Shown here: piece after piece, positions 10,871-20,099 of the stretch
How positions within the stretch are numbered: the first letter of the stretch is position 1
Layout: every line of letters begins with the position of its first letter
NCBI GenBank assembly: GCA_964016885.1
Contig: OZ024759.1
Span: forward strand, 9,277,331-9,341,330
Length of the DNA stretch: 64,000 bases
Direction: 5' to 3'
Source: Eledone cirrhosa
Lineage: Eukaryota > Mollusca > Cephalopoda > Octopoda > Eledonidae
The notes under the pieces: generated by a model
Seen by the model: the letters and a program-made list of their open reading frames with translations, nothing else
Told to the model about the DNA's origin: nothing
Databases searched by the model: none
Translations under genes and position numbers: made by a program

Positions 10871-10872
<2 letters not shown>
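10355..10872 (-). mobile_element. LINE 3' end with intact RT C-terminal frame
   Basis: The minus-strand frame 10872-10372 is open for 166 codons. It encodes the C-terminal part of a non-LTR retrotransposon polyprotein: VLTKKGFSLRTKGRLYDACV, SAMQHGSETWAATAEDMRRL, RRLRWYGHVMRMEDDRWVKK, GRPRKTWVEVVRADL and the ending TLASREKRT. A short ATGATGGTGATGATGA tail follows near 10355. The open frame suggests a fairly young insertion. It is 5'-truncated, so it has no complete reverse transcriptase. Confidence 0.85.
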
Positions 10873-10902
<30 letters not shown>

Positions 10903-10960
10903 ATTATATATAAATGTGTATGTATATAAATGTGTGTATGTATGTATGTATGTATGTTAT
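10873..10960. repeat. TA/TG microsatellite
   Basis: TATA, TGTG and TATG runs separate two oppositely oriented LINE fragments. Confidence 0.9.
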
Positions 10961-11505
10961 CTCAGTTGAAAATGGTGTCAAGCAGGGTGATATACCTGCA
11001 CCAACTTTGTTTGCCTTGTATTTCACAATGGCGTTCTTCATGGCCTTCAAGGGTTGTCAACACGGTATCTATCTCAGATATCGCACTTCCGGCAAGCTGT
11101 TCAACCCCAGGCGTCTCACTGCCAACACTAAGGTACTGAGTACCTTCATCAGAGAATTTCTGTGTGCAGATGATTGCGATCTCTTTGAACACTCTCAGAA
11201 TGACATGCAACACCTTATGGATTCTTTTTCCAATGCATGCAGTGCTTTGGGACTGACAGTCAGTCTGAAGAAGAGTGTCGTCGTGTACCAACCTGCTCTT
11301 GATAAAGTTTTCAATGGACCCTCTATATATGTATACGGTCAAAAGCTGAAGGTAGCCCTGCCCACTTTACCATTATACCAAAACACATTAAAACAGAAAC
11401 AGACCCCATAAAGTTCAAGAAGTCTTTGGACAAATTCCTTCAAGAAATCCCAGATGAACCTCCTACAAACGGATATGCCAATACTGGGCGAAAGTTATCA
11501 AAGTT
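10961..11505 (+). mobile_element. LINE reverse-transcriptase core fragment
   Basis: The plus frame encodes VENGVKQGDIPAPTLFALYF, then FKGCQHGIYLRYRTSGKLFN, then CADDCDLFEHSQNDMQ and ACSALGLTVSLKKS. This corresponds to RT motifs around the catalytic (F/Y)xDD box, here CADDC. A frameshifted tail, [17 protein letters not shown], follows at about 11420-11470. The fragment lacks both ends and is a dead copy. It is a different piece from the C-terminal fragment at 10355-10872 and points the other way. Confidence 0.85.
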
Positions 11506-11509
11506 ATGT

Positions 11510-12872
11510 GTTAGTGTATATATAGAGGTGTATATGTAGAGGTGTGTATATATAGAGGTGTGTATATATAGAGATGTGTATATATATATAGAGGTGTATA
11601 TATATTTAGAGGTGTGTATATATAGAGGTGTGTATATATAGAGGTGTGTATATATAGAGGTGTGTATATATAGAGGTGTATATATAGAGGTGTGTATATA
11701 TAGAGGTGTGTGTATATATAGAGGTGTATATATATATATATGTGTAATATAGAGGTGTATGTATATATAGGTGTGTATATATATATAGATGTGTATATAT
11801 AGAGGTGTATGTGTATATATAGAGGTGTATATATATATATATATATATATGTGTATATATAGAGGTGTATATATATATATATAGAGGTGTATGTATATAG
11901 AGGTGCGTATATATATATAGATGTGTATATATATAGAGGTGTGTATATATATATAGAGGTGTATATATATATATATATAGAGGTGTATATATAGAGGTGT
12001 GTATATATAGAGGTGTATATATAGAGGTGTGTATATATAGAGGTGTATATATAGAGGTGTGTATATATAGAGATGTGTATATATAGAGGTGTATATACAT
12101 AGAGGTGTATATACATATAGAGGTGTATATATAGAGAGGTGTATATATAGAGGTGTGTATATATAGAGGTGTATATATATATAGAGGTGTATATATAGAG
12201 GTGTGTGTATATATAGAGGTGTATATATATATATGTGTAATATAGAGGTGTATGTATATATAGGCGTGTATATATATATAGATGTGTATATATAGAGGTG
12301 TATGTGTATATATAAAGGTGTATATATATATATATATATGTGTATATATAGGTGTATATATATATATAGAGGTGTATGTATATAGAGGTGTGTATATATA
12401 TAGATGTGTATATATATAGAGGTGTGTATATATATAGAGGTGTGTATATATATATAGAGGTGTATATATATATATAGAGGTGTATATATAGAGGTGTGTA
12501 TATATAGAGGTGTATATATAGAGGTGTGTATATATAGAGGTGTATATATAGAGATGTGTATATATAGAGGTGTATATATATATAGAGGTGTATATATAGA
12601 GGTGTATATATAGAGGTGTATATATAGAGGTGTATATATAGAGATGTGTATATATAGAGGTGTATATATATATATATGTGTATATATATATATATATAGA
12701 GTTGTATATATAGAGGTGTATATATATATAGAGGTGTATATATAGAGGTGTATATATAGAGGTGTATATATAGAGGTGTATATATAGAGATGTGTATATA
12801 TAGAGGTGTATATATATATAGAGGTGTATATATATATATATGTGTATATATATATGTGTATATATAGAGGTA
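11510..12872. repeat. TATATAGAGGTGTGTA minisatellite
   Basis: An irregular array of TATATAGAGGTGTA words with variable (TA)n stretches, ending 6 bp before the splice donor at 12883-12878. Confidence 0.95.
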
Positions 12873-12883
12873 TCTCTACTTAC

Positions 12884-12961
12884 GTCCTGTCAGACTCAGG
12901 TGGCCAGTTGTCTTTGTTGTGATAATGTTCTGTACTTTCCATAAACAGGACTTTGTGTAAA
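12884..12961 (-). CDS. INTS1: INTS1 coding exon (78 nt)
   Basis: Acceptor TTGATTGCAG (AG at 12963-12962) and donor GTAAGT bound a short exon encoding LHKVLFMESTEHYHNKDN then WPPESDR. The LHKVLF and DNWPPESDR phrases are diagnostic of INTS1. It joins TG|T (Cys) upstream and AC|T (Thr) downstream. Confidence 0.94.
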
Positions 12962-13004
12962 CTGCAATCAAAATAACATCTCTTTAATTGAGAAACAGAT
13001 CCAG

Positions 13005-13692
13005 CCTGGCCACACTGCCCCAGCCTGGCCACACTACCCCAGCATGGTCACACTGCCTCAATATGGCCACACTGCCCCAGCCTGGCCACACTACCCCAGC
13101 ATGGTCACACTGCCTCAATATGGCCACACTGCCACAGCATGGTCAGTGCCTCAATATGGCCACACTGCCCCAGCATGGCCACAGTGCCTCAATATGGCCA
13201 CACTGCCCCAGCATGGTCACACTGCCTCAATATGGCCACACTGCCACAGCATGGTCAGTGCCTCAATATGGCCACAGTGCCTCAATATGGCGACAGTGCC
13301 CCAGCCTGGCCCACACTGCCCCAGCCTGGCCACACTGCCCCAGCATGGTCACACTGCCCTAGCATGGTCACACTGCCTCAATATGGCCACACTGCCCCAG
13401 CATGGTCACACTGCCCCAGCCTAGCCACACTGCCCTAGCATGGTCACAGTGCCTCAATATGGCCACACTGCCCCAGCATGGTCACACTGCCTCAATATGG
13501 TCACACTGCCTCAATATGGCCACACTGCCCCAGCATGGTCACACTGCCTCAATATGGCCACACTTCCTCAATATGGCCACACTTCCTCAGCATGGCCACA
13601 CTGCCTCAATATGGCCATACTGCCCCAGCATGGCCACACTGCCTCAATATGGCCACACTGCCCCAGCATGGCCACAGTGCCCCAACATGACT
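13005..13692. repeat. 19-bp satellite (CACACTGCCCCAGCATGGT)
   Basis: About 36 copies of a 19-bp unit in two main versions, CCCCAGCATGGT and CCTCAATATGGC, mixed irregularly. Its frames are open but repeat-derived. Confidence 0.95.
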
Positions 13693-13769
13693 GCAACAAC
13701 AACAGCATTAACCTATTGTAACTATGTATTAGTCAGTCTCTTCTTCATACCGTGAGCAGAGAAAATCCA

Positions 13770-15120
13770 ACTTTCTTATGGCCTAGGGCCCGCATTAGGT
13801 GAAAAACTTCCTTTTTTCAGCTTTTTTGAGGCGTTACGTCTAGCTAATTTTCATCTTCTTGATCTCCTAGGGCCCGCATTAGGTGAAAAACTTCATTTTT
13901 TCAAATTTTTAGGGCTTTTTTGAGGCGTTAAATCTAGCCGATTTTCATCTTCTTGATCCCCTAGGGCCCGCATTAGGTGAAAAACTTCATTTTTTCAGCT
14001 TTTTAGGGCTTTTTTGAGGCGTTACGTCTAGCCGATTTTCATCTTCTTGATTCCTTAGGGCCCGCATTAGGTGAAAAACTTCATTTTTTCAGCTTTTTGG
14101 GGCTTTTTTGAGGCGTTACGTCTAGCTAATTTTCATCTTCTTGATCCCCTAGGGCCCGCATTAGGTGAAAACCTGCATTTTTTCAGCTTTTTAGGGCTTT
14201 TTTGAGGCGTTACGTCTAGCCGATTTTCATCTTCTTGATCCCTTAGGGTCCGCATTAGGTGAAAAACTTCATTTTTTCAGATTTTTGGGGCTTTTTTGAG
14301 GCGTTACGTCTAGCCGATTTTCATCTTCTTGATCCCCTAGGGCCCGCATTAGGTGAAAAACTTCATTTTTTCAGCTTTTTGGGGCTTTTTTGAGGCGTTA
14401 CGTCTAGCCGATTTTCATCTTCTTGATCCCCTAGGGCCCACATTAGGTGAAAAACTTCATTTTTTCAAATTTTTAGGGCTTTTTTGAGGCGTTAAATCTA
14501 GCCGATTTTCATCTTCTTGATCCCCTAGGGCCCACATTAGGTGAAAAACTTCATTTTTTCAGCTTTTTGGGGCTTTTTTGAGGCGTTACGTCTAGCCGAT
14601 TTTCATCTTCTTGATCCCTTAGGGTCCGCATTAGGTGAAAAACTTCATTTTTTCAGCTTTTTGGGGCTTTTTTGAGGCGTTACGTCTAGCCGATTTTCAT
14701 CTTCTTGATCCCCTAGGGCCCGCATTAGGTGAAAAACTTCATTTTTTCAGCTTTTTGGGGCTTTTTTGAGGCGTTACGTCTAGCCGATTTTCATCTTCTT
14801 GATCCCCTAGGGCCCACATTAGGTGAAAAACTTCATTTTTTCAAATTTTTAGGGCTTTTTTGAGGCGTTAAATCTAGCCGATTTTCATCTTCTTGATCCC
14901 CTAGGGCCCACATTAGGTGAAAAACTTCATTTTTTCAGCTTTTTGGGCTTTTTTGAGGCGTTACGTCTAGCCGATTTTCATCTTCTTGATTCCTTAGGGC
15001 CCGCATTAGGTGAAAAACTTCATTTTTTCAGCTTTTTGGGGCTTTTTTGAGGCGTTACGTCTAGCTAATTTTCATCTTCTTGATCCCCTAGGGCCCGCAT
15101 TAGGTGAAAACCTGCATTTT
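13770..15120. repeat. ~94-bp satellite (CCTAGGGCCCGCATTAGG)
   Basis: About 14 copies of a ~94-bp unit containing CCTAGGGCCCGCATTAGG, then GTGAAAAACTTCATTTTTTC, then GAGGCGTTACGTCTAGCC. Copies carry G/A and gggct/agggct variants. Confidence 0.93.
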
Positions 15121-15300
15121 TCCTGCTTCATCGAGGAAAATCTTAAAGATTATCCAGCCATCAGAGTATTCGGTTTATTTTCTTTACATATTGTCCAGGC
15201 ATGCAGTTTTTCCACGATTAGGTCTGTTGGCGACCCGCCTTCCAAAATACCTTATCCCGTGCAACGACGGGTACCACTGCTAGTAGTTGATAAACAGTAA
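15121..15300 (-). repeat. Dispersed element end (ACTAGCAGT...CCCGTCGTTGCACGGG)
   Basis: On the minus strand it begins near 15287 with ACTAGCAGTGGTACCCGTCG and TTGCACGGG. This resembles the starts of the elements at 24207 and 50425. The 94-bp satellite lies directly downstream and may be an internal expansion of the same element. I cannot name the family. Confidence 0.5.
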
Positions 15301-15305
15301 CTTAC

Positions 15306-15426
15306 CAATGGACATACTCGTGTGGTTTCATCTCAACTATACTTGGTACGACTGTGTGAAGCCACCATACGCTGTCCCGTTGAATGAGGGTCACTTGTTG
15401 CTGATATTGGTGTAAAATATCCAAGT
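15306..15426 (-). CDS. INTS1: INTS1 coding exon
   Basis: Acceptor TTATTTCTAG (AG at 15428-15427) and donor GTAAGT bound 121 nt encoding (D)LDILHQYQQQVTLIQRDS then VWWLHTVVPSIVEMKPHEYV and HC. The IQRD-VWWLHTVVPSI block is diagnostic of INTS1. Confidence 0.95.
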
Positions 15427-15750
15427 CTAGAAATAAAGACAGAAAGACATAACCTCCAAAATATCAATGTTAACATCAACAATAATATAAAATATCCAAG
15501 TGGTGCTATTAAGTTAGACATGGCCTGGGCCAATACTGGCCGAAACCTATCAAAGTTCTATCTATATATATTATAGACGAGAAACCGTATCACGTATACA
15601 CCTTCAGTCTCTCTTCTTTTCTTATAATATTGAAACTCTGTCTGGTACCATATAGGTAATACCCTATGGTACCCATGTTGTGGAGTGCTTATGTCTGATT
15701 ACACAACAGTTGGTCAATTGCTTGAATCAACCAACACTGATTACATGGAA
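15427..15750. other. Intron with minor LINE-like remnants
   Basis: Contains an AGACATAACCTCCAAAAT region and the phrase GGCCAATACTGGCCGAAACC (about 15525-15545), which resembles the junk tail at 11476-11500. Otherwise unique. Confidence 0.5.
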
Positions 15751-16400
15751 TTCATCATCATCATCACCGTTTTACGTCCGTTCTTCCATGCTAGCATGGG
15801 TTAGACGGGTTGTCCTGTTGTGGGCAGTGTCCGGTCGTCTGACCATGCCTTGCTCATACAGGAACTGATTTTGGCTTGATTTCTACAGCTGGATGCCCTT
15901 CCTAACACCAACCTCATTTACAGTGAGTACTGGGTGCTTTTTTGCTGTGGCACCTCCACGACCACTTTACAGTGAGTGCTGGGTGCTTTTTCCGTGGCGC
16001 CTACACGTCCACTTTACAGTGTGGGCTGGATGCTTTTTTTGCCGTGGCACCTCCACGAGCACCTTGCAGTGGGAGGGTGTGGGGGCATATTGTCTATATG
16101 CTTTAGCTTGTACCCATGGGAGGTCGGGTACCCTGTATTACTGTGTGACGCCAGAGGTCACGGTCGTGTGTCATCGCCTTTGAGAGGTGTAATTGGGTAA
16201 GGTCGGCTTTTATCACCTCATCCCAGGTCTTCTTGGGTCTCCCCACTCCGCGGTTTCCATTGACTTCTAGTGCTCTGCACCTTTTTATGCAGCTGTCATC
16301 CTTCATACGCATCACATGTCCATACCAACGCAACCGCCTCTCCTGCATACAGCATTTGATTCCTCTTATGCTCAGTCTCTCTCTCAATTCATTTATGCTT
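15751..16400 (-). mobile_element. LINE 3' end (RT C-terminus plus complete 3' UTR)
   Basis: Minus-strand codons from 16387 to 16105 encode RERLSIRGIKCCMQERRLRW, YGHVMRMKDDSCIKRCRALE, GVGRPKKTWDEVIKADL and LSKAMTHDRDLWRHTV. A 3' UTR follows with GTGGAGGTGCCACGGC- and AGTGGACGTG-type blocks, GGAAGGGCATCCAGCTGTAG and a GGTGATGATGATGA tail near 15752. This copy links the LINE coding region to the tail found on the family-B SINEs. Confidence 0.85.
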
Positions 16401-16442
16401 TGTCGTGGAATTATGTATATATATATATATATTGTCGTGGAC
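16401..16442. repeat. TA microsatellite
   Basis: A (TA)n run joins two LINE copies. The phrase TTGTCGTGGA(A/C)TTAT recurs on both sides (about 16400, 16432 and 17072), which suggests a small duplication. Confidence 0.7.
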
Positions 16443-17038
16443 TTATCATCATCATCAACGTTTAACGTCCGTGTTCCACGCTTGCATGGGTTTGGACGGG
16501 GGTAGTCCCACTTGAGGCAAGAGTGATTGTCTTGCTCGCATAGGACTGTCTGGCAGGTTTTCTACAGTTGGATGCCCTTCCTAACACCAACCACATTTAC
16601 AGTGTGGGTCTGGGAGGTTTTTACCGTGTTGCCTACACGGCCACATTACAGCGTGGACTGTGTGTTTTTTTTGTCGTGACACCTACACGATCTCATTTGT
16701 TTCGGCCTGGATGGCGCGGCACCAACATAACTTTACATAGAACGGGGTGGTGTGGATGGGGTGGGGGTGATGGTGGTGGGACGGGGTGTATTTTGTTAGA
16801 GATGCCTACTGGCTGTAGTAGGTTTTACTATATATTTAGGTAAGGCGGGTCTTCTCTGTTACTGAGTACCGCCAAAGGTCTCGGTCCAGTGACATTGTCT
16901 TGGAGAGGTGTAAGTGTGTGAGGTCGGAGTTTATCAGCTCGTCCCAGGTTTTTCTAGGTCTGCCTATTCCGTGGCTACCGTCTATCTTTATTGCCCTGCA
17001 CTTTGTTATACAGCTATCGACTTTCATGCGCATCACGA
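16443..17038 (-). mobile_element. LINE 3' end, second subfamily
   Basis: The coding remnant at 17036-16838 reads MMRMKVDSCITKCRAIKIDG, GIGRPRKTWDELINSDLTHL and SLDRDLWRYSV. The 3' UTR includes CTACACGGCCACATTACAGC, the unit amplified at 31690-32520, and an (ATG)n tail near 16447. It is in tandem with, and in the same orientation as, the copy at 15751-16400. Confidence 0.83.
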
Positions 17039-17449
17039 CTTATGTATATATATATATATATATATATATTGTCGTGGAATTATGTATATATATATATATA
17101 TATATTGTAAAGAGTTAGTGCCCGATGGCTGAGCTCATTACAATACCTACACTCTACTTTTCCAGGTATTGAGTACTTAGATGAACAATGGGCTTATTAG
17201 TCAAAACGGGTAACTCCCAATCTATCTATTTATATGTGTGTGAGTCCCAGGTTCAATCGAGGGTAACCACAGCAAGTAAGGTACTCAGTACATTAGTAGA
17301 GTGTAAACAATAAATTTAATATATCAGGCTTTCCTGATGATTCCTATGAATGAAACAGTTCTAGTCCTGTAGAAGCCATTTCTTACAACTTTACTAACCT
17401 TTATGATTACCACATAGTAAATATAACTTTACTATGTTCAATGCAATAT
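17039..17449. other. TA repeats, then a degraded SINE-like or unique segment
   Basis: 17039-17110 is (TA)n. At 17111-17300 an AGCTCATTACAATACC ... AGGTTCAATCGAGGG pair loosely resembles RNA polymerase III A/B boxes, and CACTCTAC/GTAGAGTG forms a weak inverted repeat. The rest is AT-rich. Confidence 0.4.
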
Positions 17450-17590
17450 ATATATGATGATGATGATGATCACACCGTCTAACCCATGCTAGCGTGGAAG
17501 AACGGACGTAAAACGGTGATGATGATGATGAAGATAGATTGCTAGCATGGAAGATGGACGTTAAACGATAATGATGATGATGATGATATA
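17450..17590 (+). mobile_element. Two nested LINE/SINE tail fragments
   Basis: (ATG)n, then GTCTAACCCATGCTAGCGTG and GTAAAACGGTGATGATGATG, then a second GCTAGCATGG...GTTAAACGATAATGATGATG. Only the terminal ~80 and ~50 bp are present. Confidence 0.75.
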
Positions 17591-17605
17591 GTGTGTATGT
17601 GTGTG

Positions 17606-17810
17606 TGCTTAGAAAATCTTGAACACAGGAAAATATGTGAGAAGAGATCTTGAGAAAATCAGGTAAAATATCTCAATAGAGAGAAAATCTAGCCACCAGC
17701 TGCTATAGAATTGGTTTCCCTATACCAGCTGATGGCTACTTCTTCCGTCTATACAGATGTTTTACCTGACCTTTTTTGTTCAGTTTGCTCCATTCAAGAT
17801 TTTCTAAGCA
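17606..17810. repeat. ~205-bp fold-back element
   Basis: The terminal arms TGCTTAGAAAATCTTGAA (17606-17623) and its complement (17793-17810) are perfect inverted repeats. Inner pairs such as AATCAGGTAAAA/TTTTACCTGA and CCAGCTG.../...CAGCTGATGG extend the stem. No coding potential. Confidence 0.7.
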
Positions 17811-17848
17811 TTTCATTCACTCGACGCTTCAATGCTTATTTAACATGT

Positions 17849-18187
17849 ATCATCATCATCATCATTTTACGTCCGCTTTTCCCTGCTTGCAAGGGTGGGA
17901 CGGGAACTGATACTGGCTTGATTTCTACAGCTGGATGCCCTTCCTAACACCAACCTCATTTACAGTGAGTGCTGGGTGCTTTTTTGCCGTGGTACCTCCA
18001 CGACCACTTTGCAGTGGAATGATAGGGACCTCAGTCCCTATCATCTCATTTCTACAGCTGAGTAAACTGGAGCAATGTGAAATAAAGTCTCTTGCTCAAG
18101 GAAACAACACATCACCCGGTCTGAGAATTGAACTCACAACCTTTCGATTGCAAGGCCAATGCTCTAACCACTAAGCCATATGCCTCC
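17849..18187 (-). mobile_element. tRNA-derived SINE (family B, short-tail variant)
   Basis: Read on minus: tRNA-like head at 18187-18120, body, inverted 'tagggac..gtcccta' block, GGAAGGGCATCCAGCTGTAG and the tail CGTCCCACCCTTGCAAGCAG...GTAAAATGATGATGATG. The tail differs from the GCTAGCATGG variant and matches the copies at 31046, 23857 and 55032. Confidence 0.85.
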
Positions 18188-18214
18188 ATATGTATATATA
18201 TATATATACATATA

Positions 18215-18412
18215 TATGTATAGACAGCCGATGAACATTCTTCAAATCGGACCAAGGAAACAATGTTTCCGTTGGTTTTTCCAATTGCCAATACTATCTA
18301 TCAGTTGCAGTTCCAGATAGAAGGAGCAATGTGAAATAAAGTGTCTTGCGCAAGGACATAACGCATCGCCCAGGTCCAGGAATCGACCTCACAACCTCAT
18401 GATATAATTCGA
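18215..18412 (-). mobile_element. tRNA-derived SINE (family C)
   Basis: On minus it carries a B-box-like region, GCAAGACACTTTATTTCACA, an ATTGCTCCTTCTA block, ATAGATAGTATTGGCAATTG and a CTTGGTCCGATTTGAAGAA end. The same family lies at 26177-26398 in the plus orientation. Confidence 0.7.
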
Positions 18413-18498
18413 GTATGTGTTGATTAATTACCAACACTTCAGTATGCATGGTAGAGCACTTGACAAAGTGCACAGATGGGTCTCTTTACTCTGGAATA

Positions 18499-18907
18499 TA
18501 TTTAAAAACAAGAAGTGTAAGTCAACAAGTTAAAATAAACTTTGTTTATTCATAGTCACTGTTATATATATTTCGGTGATAACCATTATTCAACAGCTAT
18601 GACCTCATCAGACAGCAAGAATTTTAACAGAAAAACATAATGATGGAACAAAGTTTACCTCCGTTATTTCGACTTTTTGATATGCTCCGGGCTGAAGTTT
18701 GTTGTTTTCTCAGGGCACCAGTAGCATACACTACTGGTGCCCTGAGAAAACAACACGTTATGTTTTTCTTTTTATTCTGTTCAAATTCTTGCTGTCTGAT
18801 GAGGTCATAGCTGTTGCATAATGGTTATCACCGAAATATATATAACAGTGACTATGATTAAATGAAGTTAATTTTAACTTGTTGACTTACACTTCTTGTT
18901 TTTAAAT
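18499..18907. repeat. ~400-bp fold-back element with hammerhead-like core
   Basis: Two long arms are inverse complements around a centre near 18727 (GGCACCAGTAG ... CTACTGGTGCC). The left arm has about 50 bp not matched in the right arm. Each arm contains CTGATGAGGTCATAGCTGTT ... ATCACCGAAAT. This has the CTGATGA and GAAA words of a hammerhead ribozyme flanking a possible GGTCATA/TATCACC stem with one mismatch. Penelope-like elements are known to carry hammerhead motifs and inverted terminal segments, so this may be a Penelope-like remnant. Confidence 0.6.
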
Positions 18908-19109
18908 ATATATGTTTCTGAGAAAGATGGTGAAATGGAGCTAGAATATCAAGACTAGTAATAATGTGATGATACAACCACTACCGATTAGTCAACATAT
19001 CAATTTATCATCAATCAACATTCTGAAAAGATTGTAAACTAATTAACTAATTAAGTACCAATCTTTGCCTTTTGTTTTATTTTCATTATTCAACTCATAA
19101 ATATTCATA
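18908..19109. other. Unique AT-rich intron
   Basis: No repeat, exon or signal was recognised between the fold-back element and the 36-bp array. Confidence 0.6.
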
Positions 19110-19950
19110 TATAAATATATATAAATATATGTGTGTGTGTGTGTATGAATAAAATATTACAAACTTTTACAATTGCCACATAAAATATAACTTTACAAAC
19201 CTTTACGAACCCCACATAAAGTATAACTTTACAAACCTTTACGGTCCCCACATAAAGTATAACTTTACAAACCTTTACGATCCCCACATAAAGTATAACT
19301 TTACAAACCTTTACGATCCCCACATAAAGTATAACTTTACAAACCTTTACGGTCCCCACATAAAGTATAACTTTACAAACCTTTACGATCCCCACATAAA
19401 GTATAACTTTACAAACCTTTACAAACCCCACATAAAGTATAACTTTACAAACCTTTACAAACCCCACATAAAGTATAACTTTACAAACCTTTACGGTCCC
19501 CACATAAAGTATAACTTTACAAACCTTTACGATCCCCACATAAAGTATAACTTTACAAACCTTTACAAACCCCACATAAAGTATAACTTTACAAACCTTT
19601 ACAAACCCCACATAAAGTATAACTTTACAAACCTTTACAAACCCCACATAAAGTATAACTTTACAAACCCCACATAAAGTATAACTGTACAAACCTTTAC
19701 GATCCCCACATAAAGTATAACTTTACAAACCCCACATAAAGTATAACTTTACAAACCTTTACGATCCCCACATAAAGTATAACTTTACAAACCCCACATA
19801 AAGTATAACTTTACAAGCCTTTACGATCCCCACATAAAGTATAACTTTACAAACCCCACATAAAGTATAACTTTACAAACCTTTACGATCCCCACATAAA
19901 GTATAACTTTACAAACCCCACATAAAGTATAACTTTACAAACCTTTACGA
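19110..19950. repeat. 36-bp satellite built on an INTS1 5' splice site
   Basis: About 20 copies of a 36-bp unit that reads GTGGGGATCGTAAAGGTTTG then TAAAGTTATACTTTAT on the minus strand. Some copies are 25-bp deletion forms. The exon 19943-20051 ends ...GTGGGGATCGTAAAG|GTTTGT, so the last unit at 19936-19958 spans the real exon edge and donor. All other units are copies inside the intron. Variants at the exon-like part are GGACCG, GGTTTG and GGATCG. Confidence 0.9.
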
Positions 19951-20051
19951 TCCCCACGTGCCAAGTTTCCAAAAGCTTCTCTCACAGAAGGCGTGATTCC
20001 AACCAAAATAGTCAAAGTAATGAGATCTGTTATTGCCAAAACATACCGCTC
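19943..20051 (-). CDS. INTS1: INTS1 coding exon
   Basis: Acceptor TGTGTATTTAG (AG at 20053-20052); donor GTTTGT (19942-19937), a non-consensus +3 to +5. Encodes ERYVLAITDLITLTILVGIT then PSVREAFGNLARGDRK, equivalent to the INTS1 ERF-HITD-L block. The exon's last 15 nt and its donor are part of the adjoining 36-bp array. If the real donor is skipped, the next in-frame codons are GGT TTG TAA, an immediate stop. Confidence 0.93.
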
Positions 20052-20099
20052 CTAAATACACAGAAATATAAGACATGTAGCTCTGATGAAGTTATTGTT
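20052..20099. other. Short intron segment with acceptor tract
   Basis: Unique sequence between the exon and the 28-bp array. Confidence 0.7.

Noticed and set aside
10372..10872. 166-codon frame as a host gene
   Set aside because: The sequence is a LINE polyprotein C-terminus (RRLRWYGHVMRM, GRPRKTW) ending in a short ATG tail.
19105..19692. 195-codon minus frame of VCKVILYVG repeats
   Set aside because: This is the 36-bp intronic satellite. Its frame is not continuous with the INTS1 exon, which meets TAA on read-through.
19110..19950. CRISPR-like regular 36-bp repeats
   Set aside because: Units are contiguous with no unique spacers, and the context is a eukaryotic intron.
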